From Kosakonia oryzae (GTDB lineage Bacteria > Pseudomonadota > Gammaproteobacteria > Enterobacterales > Enterobacteriaceae): a stretch of DNA of 64,000 nucleotides. The position numbers and the translations under genes are program-made. The stretch lies in NCBI RefSeq assembly GCF_001658025.2, contig NZ_CP014007.2, positions 2,356,001-2,420,000 of the forward strand, written 5' to 3'. Under the pieces are notes generated by a model. That model was not told the origin of the DNA, ran no database searches, and worked only from the letters and a program-made list of their open reading frames with translations. Below, one piece after another: positions 18,795 through 28,131 of this stretch (positions are counted from its first letter, which is position 1; each line of letters starts with the position of its first letter).

Positions 18795-19804
18795 CAGTGA
18801 TACCCCGCGCCATGCTGGATTTTTCCGCGAAACACGTAGTAGCTCCAGAAAGTGTAAACCAGGATCACCGGAATAATCAGCAGTGCGCCAACCAGCATAA
18901 AGCCCTGGCTTTGCGGCGGCGCGGCGGCCTGCCACAGCGTGATATCCGGCGGAATAATATGCGGCCAGATACTGATGCCCAGCCCGCTAAAGCCGAGGAA
19001 AATCAGCCCCAGCGTCAGAATGAACGGCAAAATATGGTATTGCGCATTGCTCAGCGTATGCCATAACCAGACGCTAAAGAGGATCGCCAGCAGCGGAACC
19101 GGGGCAAAAAACCAGATATTCGGCCGGCTGAACCAGCGTTCGGCGATCGCTGCATGGGAAAGCGGTGTCCACAGGCTGATCGCGGCCATCGCCACCAGCA
19201 GCGCCAGCAACAGCGTTCTGGCGACAACACGCATTTTCTGTTGCAGGTTTCCTTCGCTTTTCATCACCAGCCAACTGGCACCCAACAGGCCATACGTGAT
19301 GACCAGACCAACGCCGCAGAACAGGTTAAAGGGCGTTAGCCAGTCGAGCGAACCGCCGCTGAAAGTACGGCCGGTGACAGGAAAACCGTTGATCACCGCG
19401 CCGACTACCACGCCCTGCATAAAGGTCGCCAGCAGCGATCCGGCGAGAAAGGACTTATCCCAGAACGGCTTATGATTCGGAGTGGCTTTAAAACGGAACT
19501 CAAACGCCACGCCACGAAAAATAAGACCGATCAACATTAATGTCAGCGGAATGGCCAGCGCATCGGCGATCACCGCATAAGCGAGAGGAAACGCGCCAAA
19601 AAGCCCGGCGCCGCCGAGCACCAGCCAGGTTTCGTTGCCATCCCACACCGGCGCGACGCTGTTCACCATAATATCCCGTTCGCCGCCATCCTGAATCGCC
19701 GGGAAGAGAATACCGATGCCCAGATCGAAGCCGTCCATCACGATATACATCAGCGTGGCAAAGACGATGATGACAAACCAGATCAGCGATAAATCGATGC
19801 CCAT
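18794..19804 (-). CDS. cioB: Cytochrome bd-type (CIO) quinol oxidase subunit II
   Basis: A 336-residue polytopic protein with the subunit II start MDGFDLGIG and VWDGNETWLV, and about eight to nine hydrophobic segments. It pairs with subunit I, whose stop codon overlaps this start by one base (order A-B-DUF2474). Length and sequence fit the cyanide-insensitive CioB type rather than the CydB of aerobic E. coli. Location downstream of a Mn catalase operon points to a role under oxidative or stationary-phase stress. Confidence 0.88.
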   Translation of the reverse strand: MGIDLSLIWFVIIVFATLMYIVMDGFDLGIGILFPAIQDGGERDIMVNSVAPVWDGNETWLVLGGAGLFGAFPLAYAVIADALAIPLTLMLIGLIFRGVAFEFRFKATPNHKPFWDKSFLAGSLLATFMQGVVVGAVINGFPVTGRTFSGGSLDWLTPFNLFCGVGLVITYGLLGASWLVMKSEGNLQQKMRVVARTLLLALLVAMAAISLWTPLSHAAIAERWFSRPNIWFFAPVPLLAILFSVWLWHTLSNAQYHILPFILTLGLIFLGFSGLGISIWPHIIPPDITLWQAAAPPQSQGFMLVGALLIIPVILVYTFWSYYVFRGKIQHGAGYH

Positions 19805-21204
19805 TATTTTTCCTCCTCCGCCTGCAAATGCTCACCCGCCGCCGAGAGCGGGCGCGCCGGTCTGCCGTCTGTTGCATGTTCATCCCAGGGCTGCGGCCCT
19901 TTCTTAATCAACCGCACCATATAGCTGTAGCCGACGCCGAAGACCGAGGTGTACACCACGATAAAGGCCAGCAGGCTCAGGCTCATCTGTAAGGTGCTAT
20001 GCAGGGAAACCGCATCCGCCGTGCGCAGCAGCCCATAGACGACCCAGGGTTGTCGCCCGACTTCGGTGGTCACCCAACCGGCAAGAATGGCAATCAACCC
20101 CGCCGGGCCCATGCACAGCGCGAAGTACAGGAAGGGGCGCGATGTATATAGCCGCTGGCGGAAACGTAACCACAAAGCGGCAACGCCGAGCGCAATCATC
20201 AATAGCCCCATCCCGACCATCAGACGAAATGACCAGAAGACAATCGTGGAGTTGGGCCGATCCGCTTTCGGGAAATCTTTCAGCGCAGGCACTTGTTCGT
20301 GCAGCGAGTGGGTGAGGATCAGGCTGCCGAGAGAAGGGATTTCCACCGCGTATCGCGTGCGCTCTTGTTCCATATCCGGCAAGCCAAACAGCAACAACGG
20401 CGTGGCTTCGCCGGGCGGATTTTCCCAGTGCCCCTCAATGGCGGCGATCTTCGCGGGCTGATGCTTCAGCGTGTTCAGGCCATGCATATCGCCAATAAAG
20501 GCCTGGATCGGCGCAACGGCCAGCGCCATCCACATCGCCATCGACAGCATCTTGCGAATTGCCGGTGTGTCATTGCGGTGCAGCAAGTGCCAGGCGGCGG
20601 AAGCGCCGACGAAGAGGGCAGTGCTGAGAAACGCGGCAATGGTCATATGCAGCAAACGGTACGGGAATGACGGGTTAAAAATGACCGCAAACCAGTCGAC
20701 AGGGATCACCTGACCATTTTCAATGGCAAACCCTTGCGGCGTATGCATCCAGCTATTGGAGGCCAGGATCCAGAACGTAGACATCAGCGTGCCGAGCGCC
20801 ACCATGCAGGTGGCAAAAAAGTGCAGCCCCGGCCCCACTTTATTCCAGCCAAACAGCATGACGCCGAGAAAACCCGCCTCAAGGAAGAAAGCGGTCAGCA
20901 CCTCATAGGTGAGCAATGGCCCGGTAATACTGCCGGCAAACTGGGAAAAGCCGCTCCAGTTGGTACCAAACTGATAGGCCATTACCAGCCCGGACACCAC
21001 GCCCATACCGAAGTTGACGGCGAAGATCTTCAGCCAGAAGTGATACATCGCGCGCCAGTCGGGATTTTTGGTTTTCAGCCATAACCCTTCAAGCACCACC
21101 AGATAGCTGGCGAGCCCGATAGTGATGGCGGGAAAAATAATGTGAAACGAGACCGTAAAGGCGAACTGAAGCCTTGCCAGATGGAACGCATCGAATTCGA
21201 ACAT
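19804..21204 (-). CDS. cioA: Cytochrome bd-type (CIO) quinol oxidase subunit I, short Q-loop
   Basis: A 466-residue protein. His21, in the position of the conserved heme b595 ligand, lies in FHIIFPAITIG, and the conserved GWVTTEVGRQPW is near residue 390. The Q-loop is shorter than in E. coli CydA (522 residues), as in CioA-type oxidases. It should oxidise ubiquinol and reduce O2 without pumping protons. The start is only about 16-22 bases beyond the katN terminator, leaving no room for a private promoter. The C-terminal tail is charged (AEEEK). Confidence 0.9.
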   Translation of the reverse strand: MFEFDAFHLARLQFAFTVSFHIIFPAITIGLASYLVVLEGLWLKTKNPDWRAMYHFWLKIFAVNFGMGVVSGLVMAYQFGTNWSGFSQFAGSITGPLLTYEVLTAFFLEAGFLGVMLFGWNKVGPGLHFFATCMVALGTLMSTFWILASNSWMHTPQGFAIENGQVIPVDWFAVIFNPSFPYRLLHMTIAAFLSTALFVGASAAWHLLHRNDTPAIRKMLSMAMWMALAVAPIQAFIGDMHGLNTLKHQPAKIAAIEGHWENPPGEATPLLLFGLPDMEQERTRYAVEIPSLGSLILTHSLHEQVPALKDFPKADRPNSTIVFWSFRLMVGMGLLMIALGVAALWLRFRQRLYTSRPFLYFALCMGPAGLIAILAGWVTTEVGRQPWVVYGLLRTADAVSLHSTLQMSLSLLAFIVVYTSVFGVGYSYMVRLIKKGPQPWDEHATDGRPARPLSAAGEHLQAEEEK

Positions 21205-21219
21205 GCCCGGTTACCCCAC

Positions 21220-21246
21220 AAAAAAACACCCCTAAACTAAGGGGTG
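21220..21246 (-). terminator. Terminator between katN and the bd oxidase operon
   Basis: The 7 bp stem CACCCCT/AGGGGTG (21227-21246) is followed on the minus strand by seven T residues (21226-21220). It lies 24 bp after the katN stop and 15 bp before the cioA start codon. Its position suggests attenuation with partial read-through rather than a full operon end. Confidence 0.8.
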
Positions 21247-21270
21247 AATATGACAGGTTATCAATAAGTA

Positions 21271-22146
21271 TTATTTCTCTTGCGGCTCGCCGCTACCGAG
21301 CTCAGCACCGGTCAGCGGATCAACACCAGGATCGGATTGCGTACGTTCCGCCATCGCTTTCAGCAGTGCACGCTGTTTATCGTTGAGTTGCACCGTGGCG
21401 AGGCCATCGCCGCCATCCACGGCAGGTTGCGGATCGGCCACGTAGTCGAAGTTCTCGTCGCTATTCCAGCTTCCGCGCGGATCATCGCCTTCGGACATGT
21501 TGTAGTACACATTGCTGTACTGTTCGATGGGCGGCAATTTACCAGGCGGGAAGTTATTACGAATGGAATAGAGCGCCTTCTCGAAGGAGAGCTGATGCGC
21601 CGCTTCTCGCGTCATCAGGAAACTCAGCGCATCTTTAACGCCCGGATCGTCCGTGACATTAATCAGCCGTTCGTAAATAATTTTCGCGCGCGCTTCCGCC
21701 GCAATATTGGAGCGCATATCCGCCGTGACTTCGCCAATGGTATCAATATAAGCCGCCGTCCACGGCACGCCGCCGGAATTCGTCAGGGCAGGGCCACCGC
21801 CATATAATAGCGAGGTAATATGGCTGTCATTGCCATTGGCGGTTAATGAGCGATAAAGTTCCGCCTCTTTTTCTGTCCCTTCTGCCAGCTCGCCTTTCGC
21901 GCCTTTATTCAGCATGCCGACCAGAGTTCCAATAATTTCCAGATGGCTTAATTCTTCGGTGGCAATATCCATCAACATCTCTTTGCGACCCACATCGTCA
22001 TCACCCAGACCCTGGGTGAAATAACGGCAGGCGGCCGCCAGCTCGCCTTGCGGGCCGCCGAACTGTTCCAGTAAGAGGTTTGCCAGCCCTGGGTTTGGCT
22101 CACTGACGCGTACGGTGTACTGTAGTTGTTTTACGTGTCGAAACAT
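21271..22146 (-). CDS. katN: Non-heme manganese catalase KatN
   Basis: A 291-residue ferritin-like di-manganese catalase. Metal-ligand motifs occur in order: Glu in GELAAACRYF, Glu and His in EELSHLEI, Glu in EARAKIIYERL, and His in REAAHQLSF. The C-terminal 80 residues form the tail seen in enterobacterial KatN. It dismutates H2O2. It is last in the yciG-yciF-yciE-katN run, an arrangement known as an RpoS-dependent operon in Salmonella. The start has AGGAGA upstream. Confidence 0.93.
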   Translation of the reverse strand: MFRHVKQLQYTVRVSEPNPGLANLLLEQFGGPQGELAAACRYFTQGLGDDDVGRKEMLMDIATEELSHLEIIGTLVGMLNKGAKGELAEGTEKEAELYRSLTANGNDSHITSLLYGGGPALTNSGGVPWTAAYIDTIGEVTADMRSNIAAEARAKIIYERLINVTDDPGVKDALSFLMTREAAHQLSFEKALYSIRNNFPPGKLPPIEQYSNVYYNMSEGDDPRGSWNSDENFDYVADPQPAVDGGDGLATVQLNDKQRALLKAMAERTQSDPGVDPLTGAELGSGEPQEK

Positions 22147-22167
22147 AAATTCTCCTGATGATTTTGT

Positions 22168-22674
22168 TTATTTTTTAGCTTCCACACCAGCGGCGGCATC
22201 GCGAAGTAAAAATTGTTCGGTAACGTCGGGTAAATGATTAAATGCCCATTCAGCCATCGCTTTCTCTTCGGCGAGAATTTGTTTGAAAATATCGATGCTG
22301 GCAATATCACCGACTTTTTCTGCCGCTGCAATTAACGACGTATAACAGGCAATTTCAAATTGCTCAAATACGTAGCTGCTAATTGAGCCTTTGACAACTT
22401 CATCAGAAGCAAACATGCCTCCAACAGCCTGACCCATCGCACTCATTTTACTGGTCGCATCTTTCATTAATGAGCGATTAATATTGTTGCGATCGAGAAC
22501 CTCTTCCAGAAGTTTAATCTGTCCTTGAGTTTCAGTTAAGTGCTGCTCAATTCTTGCACGCAAGTCGGGATAATTTTCGATGCGGCTGCTCATTGCGCTG
22601 AGCATCGATTCGGCTTGTTTTTCCATGGCGTGTGCGTCGCGTAGCCAGTCATGATAATTTTCTTGCGGTGTCAT
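22168..22674 (-). CDS. yciE: YciE, ferritin-like DUF892 protein
   Basis: A 168-residue all-helical DUF892 protein that closely matches E. coli YciE along its length (start HDWLRDAHAMEKQAE, central VKGSISSYVFEQFEIA, end GVEAKK). Conserved Glu and His residues of the ferritin-like bundle are visible (AMEKQAE, EQFEIA, EEKAMAE). Biochemical role is uncertain; family members are stress-induced. It sits between yciF and katN with short gaps and an AGAGGAA ribosome site. Confidence 0.92.
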   Translation of the reverse strand: MTPQENYHDWLRDAHAMEKQAESMLSAMSSRIENYPDLRARIEQHLTETQGQIKLLEEVLDRNNINRSLMKDATSKMSAMGQAVGGMFASDEVVKGSISSYVFEQFEIACYTSLIAAAEKVGDIASIDIFKQILAEEKAMAEWAFNHLPDVTEQFLLRDAAAGVEAKK

Positions 22675-22752
22675 AGTACATTCCTCTATTTTCGGGCTGT
22701 CTCACTGACCCTGAAGAATAATATTATCAGGGATGACATGTGCTGGCGGTTA

Positions 22753-23247
22753 TTAGCTTCCAGCTTTCTGATTAATACTTGAAGTGGCTATTTTGGTAAG
22801 TAATGTATCGGTGGTTTTTTCTTCTTCTAAGGTTTCAGCAAGTAATTGCTGCGCCTTTTTCAGACCTAACTGACTGGCGAGGGTACAAAGTGTACCGTAG
22901 GAAGCAATTTCGTAATGTTCGACTTTTTGCGCTGCTGCAATCAGCCCGGCATCACGTACGCTGCCTTTTTCCGTGGCTTCAATGACCTCATTGGCTTCAT
23001 CGATCAGCCCTTCCATAGCGTGACATTTCATGCGCTTAAGCTTGATTTCAGGCTCTGCTTCTACCAACTGGTCGAGGCGCTCAATCTGCCCCTGGGTTTC
23101 TTCATAGTGCTTTTTAAAAGCCTCAGACAGCTCGCTGCTTGAAGACTCACGCGCCAGTTTGGAGAGAGCGCGGGTCAGTTGCTTTTCCGCGCTGTAAATA
23201 TCAGAGAGGGAATGAATAAATAGATCAGTAAGGGAATTAATCTGCAT
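22753..23247 (-). CDS. yciF: YciF, ferritin-like DUF892 protein
   Basis: A 164-residue DUF892 four-helix protein near-identical in pattern to E. coli YciF (SDIYSAEKQLTRALSKLAR, then HYEIASYGTL and EEEKTTD). The ferritin-like metal residues are present (SAEKQ, HYEETQGQ, HYEIAS). YciF forms dimers and is a general stress protein of unknown reaction. Second gene of the yciG-F-E-katN operon. Confidence 0.92.
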   Translation of the reverse strand: MQINSLTDLFIHSLSDIYSAEKQLTRALSKLARESSSSELSEAFKKHYEETQGQIERLDQLVEAEPEIKLKRMKCHAMEGLIDEANEVIEATEKGSVRDAGLIAAAQKVEHYEIASYGTLCTLASQLGLKKAQQLLAETLEEEKTTDTLLTKIATSSINQKAGS

Positions 23248-23344
23248 AGCGAATTACCTTTCATGCAAGAGAAAATAATGGCGAGCCGTTTCGACTCGCC
23301 GTAAAATACAAATAACTTAATGCTCGAAGCAAGGTGGTTAGGTA

Positions 23345-23527
23345 TTATTCGCCTGATTTTCGGCCGCCGCCATGGCTATTTTGACCGCCTTTTTTCCCGG
23401 CTTCAGATGCGCGTTGCGGATCATTTTTGAAATTACCGCCGCTATGTTGACCACCTTTACGACCAGCTTCGGATGCTTTATCACGATCTTCTGCGAAATT
23501 ACCAGAACCGCCACGATGTTCAGCCAT
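23345..23527 (-). CDS. yciG: YciG, KGG-repeat stress protein
   Basis: A 60-residue highly polar protein with two KGG motifs (GRKGGQHSGGNF and GKKGGQNS) and a Gly/Ser-rich disordered composition. It matches YciG/stress-induced KGG proteins. ATG 23527 follows GGAGAAATAAC. It is the first gene of the katN operon, so the promoter should lie in the AT-rich stretch upstream of 23527. In Salmonella and E. coli yciG is RpoS-controlled. Confidence 0.92.
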   Translation of the reverse strand: MAEHRGGSGNFAEDRDKASEAGRKGGQHSGGNFKNDPQRASEAGKKGGQNSHGGGRKSGE

Positions 23528-24313
23528 GTTATTTCTCCAGTTTCGTTGTTTAAAATAAAACGACATATTTTGCATCTCAATGTCGTCGGTGTTCGTAATT
23601 AAAGTTAGTCGCTATCGATAATTAGTCAAACCGAAGCGGGAAAAATTGCCATGATGAAAAATTAGTCACTGAATGGATATTCCAGATTTGTTGTATCGGT
23701 CATATATCTTTGCAGATAAAGAAGTTATGGCCTGTTTTTATAGAAATGAAATAGTAATCATGGTTACAAAATGCCTGAAATGACGGCAAAATAGCCGAAA
23801 TAGTGACTTTTGTTTACGCACCGGCATTGTCCTGCAATGAATTTATATAAATTTTGTTAATCTTTTTAAGACAAATCTTACCGGGAGAGGAGATGAAGCT
23901 GTGATGTATCGCACAGTTAACTTCTATTTTCTGCAGGACGCAGGAGTCGGCGCTTTAGCTGAAATAAAAAAACCTTCAGGAACAGCAAATCCGGACCGAT
24001 CCTGAAGGCATGCAAATGCATATTCGCTACCGGGATTAGTCTGCTAACAATTAAGAAAAGCGCCCTCAGAATAGTCCTGGTTAAGTTGCATCATCAATGG
24101 ATGTTACTATTTCGCAGCGTAAATAATTAGATGGCACTTATTTTAACTTATTGATTTTAAGTGTTTTTAATTTATTTTTGTTGAACAACATTTCTGCCGG
24201 GAAATATTTGCGCTGTGTTTGAATGCCTTATTATTGTGCAGAAAAAATTAATAATTCGCGTAAATGCAGCCTTCGTACACACTTAATATCTTCGACAACA
24301 GAAGGAGGAGTTT
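23528..24313. other. AT-rich intergenic region upstream of yciG and the copper-storage-like gene
   Basis: About 790 bp without a convincing protein gene. It should hold the minus-strand yciG promoter and the plus-strand promoter of the cysteine-rich protein gene. The only clear structure is a minus-strand terminator at 23966-24008 with no annotated gene upstream of it. A 16-codon minus-strand ORF (begins MMQLNQDYSE) ends about 45 bp before that terminator but lacks a ribosome site. Confidence 0.5.
23966..24008 (-). terminator. Orphan minus-strand terminator
   Basis: CCTTCAGGA at 23973-23981 pairs perfectly with TCCTGAAGG at 24000-24008 (9 bp, 18-base loop). On the minus strand it is followed by seven T residues (23972-23966). 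No protein gene ends here, which suggests an unannotated short transcript such as a small RNA. Confidence 0.65.
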
Positions 24314-24640
24314 ATGCAAACCGAACATAAAACCTGTAGCGATGCCTGTTACCAATGCGCCATTGCCTGCGAGCATTGCGCCGCGAGTTGTCTGAATGAA
24401 GAGGATATGGCAATGATGCGTGACTGCATCAAACTGGATCTCCAGTGTGCGGCGCTCTGTCGGCTGGTGGGGCAGTTCATGGCGCTGGAGAATGACTATC
24501 TGCAGCCGCTGTGCCGGGTGTGCGTGGATATCTGTAAATCCTGCGCTGAAGAGTGCAGCAGACACCCGCACGATCACTGCCAGCAGTGCGCGCAGGCGTG
24601 TCGAACCTGCGCGCAAGCCTGTTTGCAGATGGCCGCCTGA
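24314..24640 (+). CDS. Cysteine-rich four-helix copper-storage-like protein (Csp/DUF326)
   Basis: A 108-residue protein with 19 cysteines, spaced mostly as CxxC and CxxxC (8, 12, 15, 19, 22, 26, 38, 45, 49, 67, 70, 74, 77, 81, 89, 92, 96, 99, 103). This fits four amphipathic helices lining a thiolate core, as in Csp proteins that store Cu(I). There is no signal peptide, so it would be cytosolic like Csp3. It is preceded by a strong AGGAGG and stands alone beside the stress cluster. Metal identity is inferred from the family. Confidence 0.85.
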   Translation: MQTEHKTCSDACYQCAIACEHCAASCLNEEDMAMMRDCIKLDLQCAALCRLVGQFMALENDYLQPLCRVCVDICKSCAEECSRHPHDHCQQCAQACRTCAQACLQMAA

Positions 24641-24669
24641 TGCGGGCATAAGCGCGGTGGCGCTGCCCG

Positions 24670-27060
24670 CTATTCCGGCGCAGCGTCGCTGCCTTGCTGT
24701 GACGGCCATTTCCAGTTCTGCACTTCCGGCAGATCTTCACCGTATTCGCGGACATAACGATGATGGGCGGCGATTTTCTCCTGTAACACATCAAGGATCG
24801 CGTCCGCTTTCCCCTGCAGCGACGGCACGCGTAATATCGCTTCCTGCGCCAGATGAAAGCGATCCAACTCATTCAGCACCGTCATATCAAACGGCGTGGT
24901 GGTGGTGCCTTCCTCCATAAAACCGCGCACGTGGAAATTGCGGTGGTTATGGCGCAGGTAGGTTAACCGGTGGATCAAACTGGGGTAACCGTGGAAAGCG
25001 AAAACTACCGGTTTATCGACGGTGAAAAGGGCATCAAACGCCTGCTCGCTCAGGCCATGCGGGTGCTGATCGTGGGTCTGTAACGCCATTAAATCGACGA
25101 CGTTCACCACCTGAATGCGCAACGCTGGCAGGAATTCACGCAGCAGGTCGACCGCCGCGAGCGTCTCCATGGTGGGCACGTCACCGGCACAGGCCATCAC
25201 CACATCCGGCGTTTCACCTTCCTCAACTGTGCCCGCCCAGTACCAGATCCCCATTCCATCCGCGCAGTGCTTTGCGGCACCCTCCAGCGTCAGCCACTGC
25301 GGCGCAGGCTGTTTCCCGGCGACAATCACATTGATGCGATCCCAGGTTTTCAGGCAGTGATCCGCCACACAGAGCAGCGTGTTGGCATCCGGCGGCAGAT
25401 AAATGCGCACAATATCGGCTTTCTTGTTGGCAACGTGATCGATAAAGCCGGGATCCTGATGGCTATAACCGTTGTGATCCTGGCGCCAGACATGGGACGA
25501 GAGCAGGTAATTCAGCGAGGAAATGGGAGCCCGCCACGGCAATTTGCGCGTCACTTTCAGCCACTTGGCATGCTGATTAAACATCGAATCGACAATATGA
25601 ATAAACGCTTCGTAACAGTTAAACAGACCGTGCCGCCCGGTGAGCAGATACCCTTCCAGCCAGCCCTGACACTGGTGCTCGCTGAGAATTTCCATTACCC
25701 GGCCATCGGGCGCGAGCTGTTCATCCCACGGTTTTTGCGCCGCCTGCCACGTGCGGTTGGTGACATCGAACACCTTACTCAGGCGATTAGATGCCGTTTC
25801 ATCCGGGCCAAAAAGACGGAAGTTATCCGGGTTTTGCTGGAAGATGCCAGCCAGATATGCGCCGAGCGCCGCTGTGGATTCCGCCTGGATTTCACCGGGC
25901 GAGGTGACCTCCACGGCGTACGATTGCAATGCCGGTGTCACCAGTTCGCGGCGTAACCGCCCGCCATTTGCCCACGGCGACGCGCCCATGCGTTTATCCC
26001 CGGACGGTGCCAGCGCGCGCAGTTCCGCCTTTAACTGACCGTGTTCATCAAAGAGATCCTGCGGCTGGTAGCTTTGCATCCAGCGCTGCAGGATCTGGCG
26101 ATGCTCGTCGTTTTCCCGGCATGAAGAGACCGGCACCTGGTGCGCGCGCCAGAAATCTTCCACCTTTTTGCCGTCCACGGTTTGTGGACCGGTCCAGCCT
26201 TTCGGGCTACGCAACAGAATGAGCGGCCAGCGCGGTAAACGCTCTGCTGCCTGATGGCCGCGCGCCTGCTGCTGAAAATCCGCAATGCGGTCAAGGGCGC
26301 TGTCCAGTGCCTGCGCCATATCGCGATGCATTTGCTCCGGCTCATGCCCGCTGACCAGCAGGGGTTCATACCCGTAGCCGCGAAACAGTTGAAACAGATC
26401 TTCATCGCTGGCGCGTCCGAGGATCGTCGGGTTAGCAATCTTGTACCCATTCAGATGCAAAATCGGCAGCACCGCGCCGTCGCGCGCGGCATTGAGGAAT
26501 TTAATTCCGTGCCAGCTTGCGGCCAGCGGGCCGGTTTCCGCTTCGCCATCGCCAATCACGCAGGCGGCAATTAACGACGGGTTATCAAATACCGCGCCAA
26601 AGGCATGCGCCAGCGAGTAACCCAACTCGCCACCTTCATTAATAGAACCGGGCGTTTCCGGCGCGGCATGGCTGGGGATGCCGCCGGGAAAAGAGAACTG
26701 GCGGAACAATTTTTTCATCCCCTGCGCATCCTGGCTCACCTGCGGGTAAATCTCGCTGTAAGAGCCTTCAAGCCACGTATTCGCCACCATGCCCGGCCCG
26801 CCGTGCCCCGGACCGCAGATAGAGATCATATCGAGATCGCGCTGGCGTATCACGCGGTTGAGATGGGCATAAATAAAGTTAAGGCCGGGCGTGGTTCCCC
26901 AGTGTCCCAGCAGGCGCGGCTTGATGTGTTCCGGCTTGAGGGGTTCGCGTAGTAAGGGGTTATCCATCAGGTAAATTTGTCCGACGGAGAGGTAATTCGC
27001 GGCGCGCCAGTAGCGATCGATCAACTGGATGTCATGGTCAGATAGGGAAGATGCCGTCAT
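24670..27060 (-). CDS. xfp: Xylulose-5-phosphate/fructose-6-phosphate phosphoketolase
   Basis: A 796-residue thiamine diphosphate enzyme of full family length. Visible motifs are [35 protein letters not shown] and the ThDP-binding GDGEAETGP near 180. The C-terminal domain ends with the usual [10 protein letters not shown]. It cleaves xylulose 5-phosphate or fructose 6-phosphate to acetyl phosphate and an aldose phosphate, giving a short route to acetate. It has an AAGGAG ribosome site and no operon partner. Its placement beside RpoS-type genes is notable. Confidence 0.93.
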   Translation of the reverse strand: MTASSLSDHDIQLIDRYWRAANYLSVGQIYLMDNPLLREPLKPEHIKPRLLGHWGTTPGLNFIYAHLNRVIRQRDLDMISICGPGHGGPGMVANTWLEGSYSEIYPQVSQDAQGMKKLFRQFSFPGGIPSHAAPETPGSINEGGELGYSLAHAFGAVFDNPSLIAACVIGDGEAETGPLAASWHGIKFLNAARDGAVLPILHLNGYKIANPTILGRASDEDLFQLFRGYGYEPLLVSGHEPEQMHRDMAQALDSALDRIADFQQQARGHQAAERLPRWPLILLRSPKGWTGPQTVDGKKVEDFWRAHQVPVSSCRENDEHRQILQRWMQSYQPQDLFDEHGQLKAELRALAPSGDKRMGASPWANGGRLRRELVTPALQSYAVEVTSPGEIQAESTAALGAYLAGIFQQNPDNFRLFGPDETASNRLSKVFDVTNRTWQAAQKPWDEQLAPDGRVMEILSEHQCQGWLEGYLLTGRHGLFNCYEAFIHIVDSMFNQHAKWLKVTRKLPWRAPISSLNYLLSSHVWRQDHNGYSHQDPGFIDHVANKKADIVRIYLPPDANTLLCVADHCLKTWDRINVIVAGKQPAPQWLTLEGAAKHCADGMGIWYWAGTVEEGETPDVVMACAGDVPTMETLAAVDLLREFLPALRIQVVNVVDLMALQTHDQHPHGLSEQAFDALFTVDKPVVFAFHGYPSLIHRLTYLRHNHRNFHVRGFMEEGTTTTPFDMTVLNELDRFHLAQEAILRVPSLQGKADAILDVLQEKIAAHHRYVREYGEDLPEVQNWKWPSQQGSDAAPE

Positions 27061-27215
27061 GCGTTCTCCTTTTGTATGGTTGCGATGAGCTAGAGGGAGC
27101 TCCTGTAAAAATGGGTTCCCCTTAAGCCTGGCATAGATGTTAAGGAGGGGCGTCGGGACGCGATTTCTGGCCGATGTTGTAAGCTTGATAGAGGTTCATC
27201 CAGCGGAGACGGTCA

Positions 27216-27539
27216 ATGGCGAAAACAGTGATGCAGGAATATCTGGTTCTGGGCGGCGAGCACCATGGCGAAGTCTGGCGCGGCGTTTACCCGGCGCTCT
27301 GGTTAACGCTGCCGGATAACGATAAACGCGCCGGGCAGTTTTATACGCGCGACAGCGGAGAGAAGATCGTGTTACGCCCGGACGCGCAGCTTTTTATTAC
27401 CGAATGGAAATCGCCGCAAGGTTCGACCTGGTTACTGATTGCCGAAGAAAATTTAACCGAATTTGATATTGCCGAAGAGATCGCCCGCATTTTCCCGCCG
27501 CTGCGCCCTCTGGATGGGCCGTCCGACGATTTCGCCTGA
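27216..27539 (+). CDS. Uncharacterised 107-residue protein
   Basis: A small soluble protein, not recognised. The start at ATG 27216 follows GGAGACGG. It has no signal peptide or membrane segment; aromatic residues cluster in the middle (VYPALWLTLP, FITEWKSPQGSTWLL) and the C-terminus is acidic. It lies between the phosphoketolase gene (divergent) and a membrane-protein pair. Reading frame, ribosome site and base composition like its neighbours support a real gene. Confidence 0.6.
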   Translation: MAKTVMQEYLVLGGEHHGEVWRGVYPALWLTLPDNDKRAGQFYTRDSGEKIVLRPDAQLFITEWKSPQGSTWLLIAEENLTEFDIAEEIARIFPPLRPLDGPSDDFA

Positions 27540-27621
27540 ATCTGATAGCGAAAGCGAGCCAGGCTGCCAGGCTTCTGGATAGTGTTTTTCATCTCTGGAA
27601 AGCGAAACGGCGAGGGACATA

Positions 27622-28122
27622 ATGAAACGCAACGAGACGTTGCCAGGCGTAGCTGAAAAGGCCTGGGCGCTGAATTTCGAAGCCGGGTTTCGGCGCATCG
27701 GGGCTTTTGTGCTGCTGGCGATTATTATCGCCGCGCTGAGCGGCGTTTTTTCCGGCGGCTATTTTAGCCCGGCTGACAAAAGTAATGCTCAGCAGACGCT
27801 GAAAATTCACTATGAGCGATTCGGGCGTCTGCAAAACGCCCAGACGCTAAAAATCACCCTGCAAACCCAGGCGGCGAAGAAATATGTCATCAGCCTCGGT
27901 GGCGCGTTCAATGAGAATTATCAACACGGCAATGTCTGGCCCCAGCCCGACAGCATGTACAGCCGGGGAGAGACGCTCTACCTGGTTTATAACAACATCA
28001 CCCGCAGCGGCGATTTTACGGTGTGGCTGAATACCACACCAGGCACGCCGGGAAAATCGATGAATACCGTCGCAGTTAATGACGAACCGGGCATCCGGTT
28101 CTGGCAGTTCATTTATCCGTAG
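27622..28122 (+). CDS. Uncharacterised inner-membrane-anchored protein
   Basis: A 166-residue protein with one N-terminal membrane segment (IGAFVLLAIIIAALSGVF, about residues 27-44) and a roughly 120-residue domain that would lie outside the cytoplasm, rich in beta-forming sequence. It is 9 bp upstream of a DUF421 membrane protein gene, so the two are probably co-translated and may act together. Family not recognised. Confidence 0.7.
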   Translation: MKRNETLPGVAEKAWALNFEAGFRRIGAFVLLAIIIAALSGVFSGGYFSPADKSNAQQTLKIHYERFGRLQNAQTLKITLQTQAAKKYVISLGGAFNENYQHGNVWPQPDSMYSRGETLYLVYNNITRSGDFTVWLNTTPGTPGKSMNTVAVNDEPGIRFWQFIYP

Positions 28123-28131
28123 GAGAACAAC

